DNA of 64,000 bases, taken from assembly GCF_954871325.1 (NCBI RefSeq), contig NC_088779.1:22818846-22882845 (forward strand). The letters are read 5' to 3'. The translations under genes were made by a program, and so were the position numbers. Positions 1-13,700 of this stretch are shown here, piece after piece. A model generated the notes under the pieces. That model ran no database searches. It had not been told where the DNA came from and was given only the letters and a program-made list of their open reading frames with translations. Source of the stretch: Gordionus sp. m RMFG-2023 (lineage: Eukaryota; Nematomorpha; Gordioida; Chordodea; Parachordodidae). Within the stretch, counting starts at the first letter, position 1. Each line of letters starts with the position of its first letter.

Positions 1-5
1 GGTAG

Positions 6-194
6 AAAAAGCATGAAAAAATCTTGCCAAAATTGGCAAGATTAGCCAAAAAAATTCATGCAATTCCAGCATCTAATGTTACCAGTGAACGGAATTTCAG
101 TACTATTGGAAGGGTTATTGAAGAAAGAAGAACAAATTTAAATAACGAAATTGTAGATAATATATTATTTTTAAATGATAATTTGAAAATATAA
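6..194 (+). pseudogene. hAT transposase C-terminal fragment
   Basis: An open frame runs from the window edge (a stop lies at 3-5) to TAA at 192-194. It encodes the hAT C-terminal dimerisation domain, with the hallmark block ASNVTSERNFSTIGRVIEER near residues 20-39 and a following LNNEIVDNILFLNDN segment. This domain pairs transposase monomers at the transposon ends. Only about 60 residues are visible, so the rest lies upstream of the window or is lost. The frame is clean, which suggests a fairly young copy, but completeness cannot be judged. Confidence 0.8.
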
Positions 195-470
195 ATTAAA
201 ATTTTTTTTATATCATTTATTAATATTATATATATATTATTAATTACTAAATAAAATATTATATTTCTATTACTATTACTTCAGCATAAGTTAAGTATAC
301 ATAAAATAATTTTATGGGCTTGGGCCGGGCTTGGCAAATTTTTTAAATATTATAGCGGGCTTTGGAATTTTTTTAAATATTAAAAACGAGCCGGGCCGGG
401 CCTGGGCTTAAAATATATTTTTACGATAAGCCGGGCTTGGTCCTATAATCTAGGCCCATGAAGGTCTCTA
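195..470 (+). other. hAT 3' subterminal GC-rich tail
   Basis: AT-rich DNA follows the transposase stop, then a GC-rich patch at about 314-440 with repeated GGGCTTGGGCCGGGC-like and AGCCGGGCCGGGCC-like blocks. Short repeated GC-rich motifs inside the terminus are typical of hAT ends and of their transposase binding sites. The outer end and target duplication could not be fixed. Confidence 0.45.
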
Positions 471-478
471 GACTGTCA

Positions 479-1650
479 TCCCCAGTCTAGAGCGACGATC
501 AGAAAGTATAAGCTTTGCCATACTAATTAATCGTTCAGCACTAGCGCAACACAGTATTAAATTTAATAAACACACTTTTTATATGAAAAAAATTATCAAA
601 AATGAGTATTTTTAGATTTAAAAAAGCATCTAAAGGTTCAATAATATTATTATTATTATTTATTTCAAAAAAATCGTCTATGGAAGGCCGCGGTTTCGAT
701 CTTGCTATAGTATTAGTATCGTGGTTAGGCATGGCATTTTTTAACGTTACCATCAGCCTATCAAGTTGCCCTTTAGATTCAGTTTTAGATTTTTGGATCA
801 ATCCAATGTGTGGTCACTCCTAAATAAGCTCTAAAAATATGAATATCATATTATAAATCAGAAAATAAACATTTTTACCTTCTATTGTGCGTACAGCTAT
901 CTGATGTGGTACAGATGTAGGAGACATCTGATAGATTTAATATTAAAGATTCTTTCTTTCTATAAAGCTATCCAAAATTCTTGCCATCAATGTCTGCCGG
1001 CAAAATATCTTGGTACGTGGAGAAAAAGTGTTTATCATCTTTATAAAAGAACCATTATATATCAAGGATAATAGTTGAACAGTATCTATTATAGAGTTCA
1101 TTATGACTTTGTCAGCCAATTTTTGATGATGAATCCAAATTGCTTAATTTTGTTTGAATTAAATTTGATTTGGAAGTGGATGTATCTCCTTCCATTACCC
1201 AAAACTTTTTGAGATATTTTTTAATCTCTTTATAATTTGAGGTGTGAACAGTCTAAAATTATAACAGTAATACTTAGAATAAAAAATATGTAGGAGATAG
1301 TACATAAAAATGATTGAAATAACTATTTTAAAATGTTTTAAATAATTTAGATAAAATTGAATATATAAAAAAATGATTGGTCTTTGATTTAAATTTATTT
1401 TAAAAATTAAGGATTAGCCTACACATTGATATTAAATTTGTTTAATATATTAGCTTTAAATGTTTTTTCAAATTAAAGCTACTTGTATGATTTGAGGATA
1501 AAATTTTGCGACACATCTTGCATCGAAACCGATATCCAGTAGTAATTTTTTCTTCAAGATTAAATCATTTTTTGAATTTTGGGAAATGATAATCTATATT
1601 TTTCTCATTTTCCAAAGAAATTTCGCTATCTTCAACAATCTCACACATTT
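479..1650 (-). pseudogene. Decayed hAT transposase with BED finger
   Basis: Read on the minus strand from about 1650 downward. A start at about 1650 leads into a BED-type zinc finger at 1560-1451 (RCKMCRKIL, then SSFNLKKHL), interrupted by one stop. Fragments of the catalytic core follow at 1130-900, for example QTLMARILDSFIERKN in a shifted frame. The C-terminal dimerisation motif SAERLISMAKLILSDRRSR lies at 530-480. Stops and frame changes make it non-functional. Beyond the 5' end, the minus-strand sequence CAGTGTTTCAGTAGCGG at about 1861 looks like the hAT terminal inverted repeat. It is a different copy and orientation from the hAT fragment at the window start. Confidence 0.75.
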
Positions 1651-1861
1651 TTAATAACTAGATTTATAATGCTAACTAAATTTATAATGTATATTTTTAA
1701 ATATAAATTTCAAAATTAAATTAAATAAAAGGATTATCATTTTTAGATTTAATAAAAAAATATTTTAATAATTAGATGTATTTATTATGTAAAATTGAAG
1801 CTACCGCTATCGCTATTTTCTAAAAAAAGTAGCCCGCTTAAGCTACCGCTACTGAAACACT

Positions 1862-3993
1862 GGTATCATGATATCAACAAACTAAAAAAAACTTTAATAT
1901 ATTTACTTAAAAGATGCTTAATTATGCATAGCTTTTAAATTTTTCAGAATTTTTGATCTAAGATTTATATAAACAAAAGCATGCGTAATGGCTCTTAATT
2001 AGACACACATATATTTCATTTTTGTATATCAGTGTACTGCATCCACAGATGTTTATTTTTTCGATACAAATAATTTTATAAACATTATAATTTTCCTTAA
2101 AATGTTGTTCTTTTTTTACTGCTTCTGAACGAATAGTATAAAAAAAATTTATTTCAAGCACGTGATATATATAACATTATAGATATTTTAAGATTGGAGA
2201 ATGTATTAAAACTTTTTTCAACTATTTTTAAATTTTTTTAAATACATCAGTAAGGATTTGAATTTACATAAAATGTCCAAGAGTAGTTGGGAATGACCAT
2301 CTGGCACCTCTCGCTTCTGACAGCTTTCAGTAACAAATCCACTCTACTTCTTTGCAGTTCCATTATCGATACCCTTATTTTTCCCCTAAGTCCCATTCAG
2401 CCATAGGCTTCTCTCCCTCTAAATAAATACGAAAATTTATAATAATTTTAGATCTCCGCCCCACAGAAATAATTAAAAAACTCCTAAAAATGGAGTTATA
2501 AGCGGGATAGATATTTTTTAACGATATATTTTTGTTCATTACACGGTATTGCGATGAGAAAAAAAAATGGCCAGAACTTGTTTTTAATTTTTCAGGAGAG
2601 CAAGTGTCATCTTAGACTTAAATTATATGAGATCGACTAGAATTTGAATAAAAATTATTTATTAATTTAAATATTAAATATAGGCGTGTAGGCAGCGGGG
2701 AGGGCGTAGGGCTCTCCCCAGTCAAAAAACTCAGATGTCGGCTAAAATATTTTTCAAAAAATTACTATTTTATGATTGATAATTTATAATCATTCCTACC
2801 TCTTATCGCATATATATATTTCAATTTACATTTATTTATCAGTTTCGAAGCAAAGTAATACGCCACCAATTATATGAATTAATATATATTTCAAATTTTT
2901 TTCTATACATTTATTTTATAAATAGTCACTAGTAGAATAAGCCCACTCGTTTTAAATTTATTTATAACCCTCCCACCCACCTATTTATAATTTTTTTTTT
3001 AAAAATTTACCCTCCCGCTTATTTATCTGTAAATTTTGTTTAACCTACCCTCCTAAGGTTTAAAAATGATTTTAATGACTATAGTTTAGTACTTTCTTTA
3101 TTTTATTGTATTTTTAATTAAACATTATCAAATATGCAATAATATTGAATAAAATTTTTATTTTTCATATTGAAATCTGTTCTGCTCATTTCACCTGAAA
3201 AATGTTAAAGATTCACCCGCTCATGCCCCTTCATTACTAAATTTTTTTAACCCGCCCACCACCCGCCCAATGTTGAAAATATTTTAGAAAACCCGACCAC
3301 ACCCGCCCTGGGTAGGCTGCTCATTGCAAACCTCTAGCCACTAGTGCTAGTCCTAATACTGGAATTTAAGTTATCCTTTTGAATAACTCATAAAATAAAA
3401 TATCCCTTACCCCCCCCCCCCTCCCATCCCTCCGCTTACCCATGGCAAATTCCCGCACCGCGCCTGATTTGACCGATCTTTGTATATCCAGTATCGGTGA
3501 AATATCTTCATTTAATATAAATATTAGAATAATAATTACTCGACAATATATTTTTATAACTGTGTATTCTCTGATGCGACTGTGTGTTATAACATATACA
3601 ATCCTTTACCTTTTCCCCCTTCTTGATCTAAATCTTTTTGCAAAAATTTTATATAAAGCTTAACTCAACCAATTAACCTTGTAATTAATCATTCTGTCTC
3701 AGAACTTTATCATCACCATCCAAACTAAAGCCATAGATAAGACAGTGAGTGCTATTTCTATCAAACTTTTTTTGCAAATGTTTTAAATTATATTCGTTTA
3801 AGCAACCATTTCACCTATCTCTTTCTACACAAGGAGGCATTTTTTCTTCATAACCTCATCGAGAAGTTATAACTTCTACAACTTGATATTTTAATTTGAT
3901 AAAAAAACAATATTTTCTGCATTTACTTTACCCCCTACACATTTTTTTTCTTCTAAACATTCGCTCTAACTCAGATTATTTGTATAATCTTAG
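1862..3993. other. No gene seen; hAT-like end repeats and C-runs
   Basis: Mostly AT-rich sequence without a supportable gene. From about 2940 to 3320 there are repeated pyrimidine-rich blocks (CCCTCCCACCCACC, ACCCGCCCACCACCCGCCC, ACACCCGCCCTGGGTAGGCTG) that look like the subterminal repeats of a hAT-like element. A run of C lies at 3411-3421. I searched for the missing BAH and ELM2 exons of the downstream MTA gene and did not find them; one candidate exon at about 3704-3743 has a good donor but is closed by a stop in the required phase. Confidence 0.4.
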
Positions 3994-4756
3994 ATCTGTT
4001 GGAACCTTCGCTAGAGCTTTGGACAGCGCTAGCTCTGTCAAACAACCATCTCTGCACTTATCTGTCGCCTGTGCCTCCCGCGATTCTACCCTCATATTCT
4101 CGCTGGACACGCTTCACAAGAGTCGTTACGATATATCCCTAGCTATCTCTCGTTTGGTTCCCTCTACAGGCCCCGTGCTCTGCCGGGACGAGATGGAGGC
4201 CTGGTCAACGGCAGAGGCGAATTTGTTCGAGGAGGCTCTTGAGAAATATGGCAAAGATTTTATGGATATTCGCAGGGATTTTGTGAGTCAATATATATGA
4301 AATTAATTCGTTCTTTAAATTGGGCTTATTCTTCATTTAAAATTTTAAAAATTATAATATATCTCCTTTGATACATTAGAAAAAAAAATATAGATAGAGG
4401 AAAAAAAATAAAAATCAATGAGCGATCGATATATCAGCTGATTTTTTTCTCACCTATATAATTTTTCGACTTACAAAATATATAAGCTAATTTTAAAATA
4501 TCATATGCAAATTTTTTTTCCTTCAACAAATAATAATCTAATTATATAACGCCACTAGAAATATTAATTTATGAGGGAAAGAGGAGGATATACTATTAAT
4601 TAATTTTATTTTTATATAAAAGTTCCCTTGGAAATCATTAAGAAGCATAGTCGAATACTATTACATGTGGAAAACGACGGATAGATACGTCCAGCAAAGA
4701 AGGCTAAAAGCCATAGAGGAAGAAAAGCGACTCAAAGAAATTCAATTACCTTCTAA
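3994..4756 (+). CDS. MTA exons: ELM2 end and SANT domain
   Basis: Two exons, 3994-4282 and 4623-4756, split by a 340-bp intron with donor GTGAGT. The first starts in phase 2 at [10 protein letters not shown], the conserved end of ELM2, and runs through [12 protein letters not shown] and [20 protein letters not shown], the SANT start. The second continues [20 protein letters not shown] and [19 protein letters not shown], the rest of SANT and the basic helix after it. These blocks match animal MTA proteins nearly residue for residue and mark the HDAC1/2 docking region. The first exon is GC-richer than its surroundings, as expected for conserved coding DNA. Confidence 0.92.
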
Positions 4757-7700
4757 GTAATATAATTTCTTATTTTTTTGAATAATTGTACAAAAAAAAA
4801 TTCCATAATGTGACACTACTTTTGAAGAAAAAAAACAAGCAATCAAATAAATATTATGTATCTAATAATACTTAAATTGAGTCTTTTTGCTTTGTCTCAT
4901 GTAGTTTTATTAAACGGCTAAATTTAGCCATTAAGATTTTTGCCAAAATAATATTACGAAGCCTCGACGTATTACAACGTTAATAACGACATGAGCATCA
5001 TATGTCTTTTAAATTTAGCGCTAAATAATTATCTTTAATTTTCTTGACAAAATACTAAAGAAATATGGAAATATGTAAAACACAAATTTTACCTATTTGA
5101 AATATATGATGACTTATCAACATTTGAAATGCGCAACGAAAAAAGGCTCGTAATTTGAAAAGTCTATAAATCTCAAAATCGCTCCAGGGTTATTGCATGT
5201 CAAATCGATCACGATTCTTTGGGATTTGGGTGTAATTCTATGAAAAATAACTTTGCCCTATTTTAAGTGAAAACTTGGCATTCCAATTTTTTCATACATA
5301 TATTATTATATCTTAAAAACATTCCCTTAAAATTTTATAAAAATGGGGGTTCATAATTTTAAACTTTTAAAATAGGGTTAAATGGACCGTCACTTAGAAA
5401 ATAAAAAAAATTGAAATATTATTAATAATAGATATCATACGCTTTATTTTGTAAAATAATTATTTATAATTTAGTTTTTTTAATAAATCTTTAAATGAAT
5501 GACCATCGATATGCATAAAATAGGTCATTTTTCATACTTTGGCCTATTGATATCTTCAAAAATATTTTTTTAAAAATTGTACAATGCTCTAGTTACATTA
5601 CTTGTAACTTATTTTGTATATAAAATTTTACCCAATTCCCAAGACCTACCCGAAAATCATGTTTGATCGATTTGACATGGTATGATGACTCCTAAAAAAA
5701 TAAATCCTGTTTTAATAATATTTTATAAAACATTTTATTTTATTTTCCCGCTTAGTAAATCATTCTCAAACCCCCATGCCATTGAAAATCAACCCTCTGG
5801 AAAACCTTGCGAAAGCTGCAATGGTATTGTATACTTTATTATTTAATTTCATTTATTATTATAAGAAAAGTAAATACCTTCATTACTGTTTCAATATAGT
5901 CTTTTAGATATTAAATATACCATTTTATTATTCTTAAACATTATTGCCTTTTATTTAATTCCCAAAATATTATAATATCGTTACTTTTGTTAAAAAAACA
6001 GCTACTCAAACATCTCAATGGTACACTTGGGGCTCGACCACCAGTCCTTCCCGTCTTTGCAGCGACTGTTATAATTTTTGGAAAACGCACGGTGGTCTTA
6101 AACAACCTCCTATCGGTAAATATTTATAGTTGGGGAGCTAAATACTTCTTTTATGCGAGGTTGTATTATTTTCAGAGTTTAAAACTCTGGACGAAAATAA
6201 CCTGTTTCCGATTCTTGCTTTCTAAAATTTTGAAAAATGTCTTTCTGGGTACTATTTCCAGTTTCTAAATTTGGAGCGGTACTAGTTTTCGGTTTCACAG
6301 TTTCTTGAAACATCCAGAATTGGTTCCGAATCTAGTTCTTATAAATTTTAAAATAGGGTATCCTGTTTCAAGTTTTATCCCAAGGTTACATTTATTTAAG
6401 TATTTTCATAGATATTTGATATATTTTTGAGCCTTTATTTCCTCGAATATCCATATAATGAAGGATATGCCCCAAGTTCAAAATCTAAAGTAAAAAATTC
6501 ACTTTAATATACCAAATATCTACGTCAACACCATATGCAATTTTTTGCTATTATTTACAATTAAAATAGAAATTAATTACTACTTATTAATAATATTGAT
6601 TAAAACAATAATATAAATAATCTCGCAATACAATAAACAAAGGAAAAAACAAAACTTTTAAAATAATGTTAAACCAAGAAATTTATATTACAACAATATA
6701 ATATAGTTATTATAACATGTTACCCTCTCCTTACAGTCCAATAACATCAGTGTTCACATCAAATAATTTATCTTTCACCCGCCGAAATATCCACCAACGG
6801 CTATTCATCTGATTATTCCATTAGAATTTAAGTTCGCCATTGCCTCAACTGTGAATATCCCAACCATTTCACTCAATTATTGTCACAGTCCTATTATCAA
6901 CAGGACTGGTAATACACAATACACTTTTTTTCCCTCCAGAATTCATCTTCTGGGCTCAAAGGGGCATTGATCCCTTGAACTGCAATAGGATTCCTCCCTC
7001 GTCTATTAAAACTCGGCCCTTGATCACTAGGCTGTGACAATTCTGATTCAGCCCTGATGTCATTAATGGTCCTCAATCGGGCGGAATTTCCGTCCTCATC
7101 CCATTTTTATCAACGCGTCCTGAGAATATACTCACTCGGACCGTTATATTTTCCCGGTAAATGCATCTATGTAATCCAACAATAATCAGCAAAGGTAATT
7201 TTGCTTGTAATTTTTGACATTAATACCATCTTATCCCATTTTATGAAATATATAACGATTATCGAGCTAACATCTCCAACTCTTTCACATATATATAAGA
7301 CTACACAATCGATTTAGAAGTGAACTCTCCTACAACACTGTTAACATTTATTAACAAATTTTTGAATTAACATTCCCTAATCATTTCTAAATATTTATAT
7401 ATTAAGTTTTACTTCAACGCTTCACAACCTCATCTCAATTTACTAGATTCGATTCCCTTTCGTGTTACTCCTTCCCTTCCGTAGGTAAACTTCACCCGGC
7501 ACAATTTTTGTCCAATATTCTCTATGATCACCCCTGATTCCCATTTTCTCGTACTCTCCAAAACTATGACCTATACATTTTTACATGTTTCAATATTCAG
7601 TTCCACATCTAGTTGACCCCTATTTCAACAAATCCAACAGAATTCGGGTTGGCCATACTAAAAACTTCTCTGTGAGATCTTTTCTTCCCATTTCGGCTGT

Positions 7701-10700
7701 TATAATATGCCATCGCCACCTAGGTTTCGTAAAATAAATTATTTAGTTAATAATTGATCTCTAGCCGTGTTGTTAAATGGCTTGATTTTTGAAAACGTCT
7801 ACCATACATTTTTTTACCAAACAATATTACGTAAGCTTCGAGATTTGTTAATAGATGTCCAAACCTTTTTGCCATCTATGAGCAAAATCTCCAAAATTGT
7901 GCTGGCTAAAATATTAGGTTTCGTTTTCAAAAATCGTTAATAACAATAATTTCTAGTTTATTAAATATGAATAACCGTTATATACTTCCCTTATTTAATT
8001 CTTAAGAGGGCGAAAGACAAGGTTTGGCTACTCAATTAACAGATCTGCAATACCCTTGCACCGAATGTAACAAGGTTTTTCACAGACAAGGTCATTTTAT
8101 TGATATCTAATATTCTTATATTAAAATAAACCTATCAAAATTTCAATAAATTTATATAAAGAAACGATTGAAGAAAAAATATTAAAAATTCATTTATTTT
8201 TATTTGTTGCAATCCATAATTTTAATAAATTATTTCATGGAAAAATAGATTAGGGTGGTTCTCTTTTATCATATCATTTTATATTATATATAATATTTTA
8301 TTAAATAATCTGCCTAATTATATATTATAACTTTTTTTAAAAAAATTAACTTTTAATATAGAAAGATTATTTGCCCACATGTCTGCTCATCGGCCTTACA
8401 AATGCAACATTCAAAGTTGTGATAAGGTATATCACGTTATTTATTAAAAACTAAACAATACTTCACATCCTCTTATTTATTTTTTTTAAATTAAAAATGT
8501 TTCCTTAGTTATCTTTATATTTTCATCTCTTTTACAAACACTGTTACCATTAATCCCCCATTTTTTCAATTAAACAGGAATTCAAGATGAAAAGTCTTCT
8601 AGCTCGCCATATAGCATCTCATCACCAATCCGCCCTCAATTTTCCCCACCCTTCCCTCTCTGCTAATCCATCACTCCTGACCTCTCCCTTATCTCTCTCA
8701 AACCATCCCTCCTCTAATCACATTTCCAGTTCCTTATCCAACAGCGAATCTAATAATAGTCATTTTAATATCGGCGGGCATCATTATCCCAGAATTATAC
8801 TGAAGACAAAGGCCGCATTTTACCTTAAAACTACTCCGCTGACAAAACTTTCAAGAGCGCTTTGTAAGCAAAGTTTGAGACTTAAACACGTGGCTAGGAG
8901 ACCATTTACTTTCGTTAATATGCCAGCTATCAAAGGAGAATGTTTGTTTTAAAATTTATTTGGCATGATATGGAAAAAATATCCTTTTTAACTCTTTTTT
9001 TACTCGTGGCATACAAATTAAAAAAGCGATCTCTTAAATAATAAATGCTACATCTCAACTCTGCATTTATGTCTATAATTTTATAAGGTCAAGAAAAAAT
9101 ATTGGAAATGAATCAATCAACTTCCCCTAACTCAAACACAAACTTCGTGCACCATTCAAACTCGCACATCCATCACGCCAAAATGATTCAGAATACTAAA
9201 GCCCTCTATGGGGACAATAATACATTTTTAAACGCTGGGTCTTCAGTTAATGGTGATAGTTCCCAAACCAAGACATCGGTTAAAGTTCGATCTCTACAAC
9301 ATCCTGGTTAGCGCAATTTTTTTGTTTTATTTTGTCCTAAAGAAATGGAAAGTTAACAGAGTTTCATAATATTCTTGGAAATCAAACTCTTCCAAAATTT
9401 TAAATGCCTTTTTTGAAAATGTTCACTCAAAATTTTTTATTCAACTTTGTTCGGAACTAAAATCTTTTTGTAAAAATAATCTCTTGCCAGTAAATCTTTT
9501 GCTATTTATATTAAAAGATTTCCATGATTGAAACCACAAAATTTTTATAAAAAATTTAAATTCTCATTGAAGATTTTTTGTTTGCTTAACTCTTGTGGAT
9601 AGAAATGAAATAAAAATTTCCAATTAGAATTCGTAAAATTATGGTTTTTTTTAATAATATTGGGATATGGATATATTTCTTATGATATATGAAATCTAAA
9701 AGTTTTACGAAACTCTTTATATTAACGTATTTTTTTTATTACATCAGAAGCTATCTCTACGAATTCTTACAATCGTAAGCAAGAACAACCTTTCCAACTT
9801 CTAACAGATAAGAACAATCGATTTCATAGTATGTTTTATGAAAATTTTAATTATTTGTTTTCAAATTTTAAAAGAAATAAATATATTCAAGAATTTTAGG
9901 TATATTTTAATTATTCTTTGCTGTTTATAAAATTTATCTAGTGGTTTGAGATATTCCACAATTTTTTCCCCACTCATTTCTACCCAACCACTTTTTAACC
10001 AATCATATTATATTATTCTATTTCTCATTTGTTTTAGTCTTCATTTCTTTCTATCTACTAGCTATCTCACCTAGAGCTCTCTTCGGATCAGACTCAGGAA
10101 GATATTTTTCTAAAGATTCAGACCTTGATTCTAAAATTATTTTTGACCAGACTTATTCCTCTACAAAATTTTCAAGTATTCTTGTTTTTCTTAATGTTTT
10201 TTTATAAGTATTATTATCAGAGCACAAAGCCAATATTATTTATCCTTCTGTCAGAGTTTAAATTAATTTTTTCACTTGGAAATATCTTAACCTTTTCAAC
10301 CTTCCTATAGGGAAAAAGGAGAATCGGATTGAACTCGGATCCTTGAATACTAGAATTTATTTAAATGTTTGGGCCTGGGAAAAAATGGGTATGTTCTAAT
10401 ATTTCCTTGGCAATTTTTTTATTTCCGTATGGCCAAACCATCCATTTAGTTTTATTTTTTGCCTGTATTCCACTTCTGGTAATTTTTCTTTCTATACACA
10501 TAGCATATATAGTGAAATACACATTTTCATTGATGCAAAGCTATGTTTTTTTTTCTTATAATCCAAGTCTTGGAATCAAAAAACAAGTAGGAATTATAAT
10601 ATTTCTTCCCAAATCTCGTTCATCCCCACTTTTTATTTCCTTATCTAGACCAACCATCTAATTGAGGTGTATTAACAAGTATTTGAAACCATATAGTCTA

Positions 10701-13700
10701 TCACATGCTCCAATTATGGTTTTCATGATTTCTAGTTACCATTAATTTGATACACTATCAGCCTATGAACCCTACACACTATCTATTCATTCAAGGAATT
10801 AAATATCTCTATTTTACATAATGTGCAAGTAGTGTTGTTAAACCGCTCGATTTTAGCCGATTTTTAAAAACGGCTAACTCATTATGTTAACTTGAAGAAT
10901 ATTGCTTAAGCCTCGAGAACCGTGAATAGATGTCTACTAAACCGTTGTGTCATCTATGAGCAAAATCTTTAGGTTCGCGAAATATTTTTCGGGCAAAAAT
11001 ATTGAGTTAGCCATTTTTAAAATCGGTTCAAATCGAACACTATTTGTAAGGTAACGTTCTAAATAATATATAATTCAACTAATTATTACTTTTATAATTA
11101 TTTTATCCATTAAATAATCAGACAAACAGAATTATTTGAGCACCAATAAAGGAAAAAGAAGTATAGAGATTTCTACTGATGAAGAAATGACAGGTTATAA
11201 TCCAAAATATCTTATTTATTAAACATTGATGACACTCTCATGCTCTAAGAAAATTTGAAAATTTTTTAACATACAATCGATGAATTTATATCAATAGAAT
11301 CAAATAAAATGGTTAATAAATAATTAAGTAAAATGTTACAAAAAGCAGTGAAAAAAAACAAAAATGTATATCAATCATCGATAAGAGAAAAGAAATTTTG
11401 AACCTTCAGTCACCCACATAAGATAAAATCTTATGTTTTTTTATATTGAATATTATCAGCGATTAGCCTAAAATAGCCAGGATTGTTTTGCATTTGAACT
11501 CCTCTTTACATTTATTTTATCATAATATTTAAATATCGGTATATGGAGTAGAGTAACTGGGCCATTTATTTTTTTATAGTTAAAAAGATATTAATTTATA
11601 GTAAAAATATAGTGATAAATGCAAATGACCCAGTTACTACTCACTTACCTAGTTATAATAAGAGTCTAATTGAAGGATTATTTATTATATTCAGAAGAAT
11701 TTTGATTTATAGTGCGTATCAAAACAGCTTTATATATTTTTTTGTAGATTTAGACTAACTTTATTGTAATTTTTATATTACACAATTTAAACCGAAAATA
11801 TATCAGTTTAACGATATAAAAATATATTATGGTAAATTGTTTGGCAATATATATTTTTTTAATCTTATCATTTTAGGCCTATTCAAAAATAATCGAATAT
11901 TCGATTAGTTTCTAATAATAATTTGAATCAAATAGTAAAACAAATACCAATAATAAATTTTTCGATTCATTCTAATACATATATAATAATCAATTTGATT
12001 CATTCAAATATGAATAAACGATTACTCATTATTGAAACATTGGTTTTTAAACCAAGTGTCAAACCGTTATAAATGTTTAGTTTCCTGTTATTAATTTAAA
12101 ATGTTAAAACGGCTTATGGTTAAATTCTGGCTATTGAACAAATTTACTACATTCCGGTATTAAATTTACGTTGGTTCTTTTCCCTTTTTTTTGCAAGGTT
12201 TTTTTTAATTATAAATTTGGGGTTTTTCTGAATTAAAATCAATTAGTAAATATTTTTGCACTACATACTTGCCTATATTTTATTTATAAATTTACTTCAA
12301 AATTTAAAATCAATATGAATCGCTTGATACCGGTTCAAACATATTTATAAGCGTTTTGTTTATCTCTCATTTGGAATATTCTTATCTCGGTTATGGTTGG
12401 GGTTGGAAAAATTATAAAAGATCATTTTCGTTTCGATGTTCTGTTTGTCTTGGTTTGACACCTTGTTTTAAATGTAAATTTTTTCTATATTGATTTGAAC
12501 TATTAATAATCTATTAAATATATATATATATGACAAAAATTAAAGGTACAATTTAAATAAATTAATATAATTTGAGATTAATATGACCAGAAATTCTGTC
12601 GGATCTGCAAATTTTTAATGATATTTTCTGTCTAAAATATGATTTCTTTTGGGGTCTGAAAAATTTTAATTCTAATTTTTAATTTTCATAATACATTTTT
12701 TAAAAAAAAACAATTTTCATTGCAAATTTATTTATAAATTTATTTTGTAAGAATTTGCTACCATTTTATAAAGATAAATATTCTGTTTCCTCTATATATA
12801 TATATATATATTTAAAGGATTTTTTTCCAAATTATTTTATATCTGATAATTTATGTTTCATAATTTAAATGTTGTATTTGATATATGATTGTATTTTACT
12901 TTTTATATCATAATTTAATTAATATAATGATTAAAGATTTTAAACGAGTAATTCGAAACGAATACACAATAGTAAATTATCCAATTCATTTAAATGATTC
13001 GAATACGATTAATGTGCTATATCGAATCTATTCGTTTTGAATAGGCCTAAATTTAATCTAATATTAAATGAACAACAGTATAATATCGCGCTTAAATTGA
13101 GCGTTTGCGCCTTGCCATATTATTTTTAATTAATATAAAGTAACGCATACTGTTTGAACGGAGGTTGTCTTTTTATTAGCATCGTCGATTCAAAATTTTA
13201 ACTGTTTTTAAAAAAAAATTGATTTTTGTAAAAAAAATATTATCTTATACATTTTTCATTAAATTCTAAATATAAGATAAGTTATTTTTTTTACATTTTA
13301 TATAATATTATATTTAATTTAATAATTAAACAATTAGGAAGGAATTTTAATGCCTCCCCCCTTACTATTCTTTATTGTTATTTTTCTTGTGAAAAAACCC
13401 TAGTTCTTAAGAACTGGTGACAAACGTGAAAAATGAATGAATAAAAAAGTATTGAAATAGCAAACCAGTTTGCCTTTTTTAAAATGGTTTTTAACGACAA
13501 GTGGTAATTTGACAAATTTGCACGATACCGTTTGAAATGCATTAATTGCGTTTGAAACGCTCAATTTGTACTCATTATAAGAACCTTTTGAAATTTTTAT
13601 TAACTAATGAATGTATCCTTTGGAATTCTCTCTTTAACCCTTGAGAAGTTTTGTAATAAAATAACGCTAGTGCTTAGGTAATTCTTTCTTTCTATCTTTG

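Noticed and set aside
3704-3743. Candidate upstream MTA exon (TCTCAG acceptor, GTGAGT donor)
   Set aside because: In the phase needed by the 3994 exon it contains a stop, and it does not resemble ELM2.
3896-3993. N-terminal extension [20 protein letters not shown] of the MTA exon frame
   Set aside because: The homology begins exactly after an acceptor (CTTAG) at 3993; the upstream part is the intron's pyrimidine-rich end.
10365-10661. 98-residue hydrophobic frame in an MTA intron
   Set aside because: Long Phe/Leu/Ile stretches arise from T-rich DNA; no homology, start context or conservation pattern.
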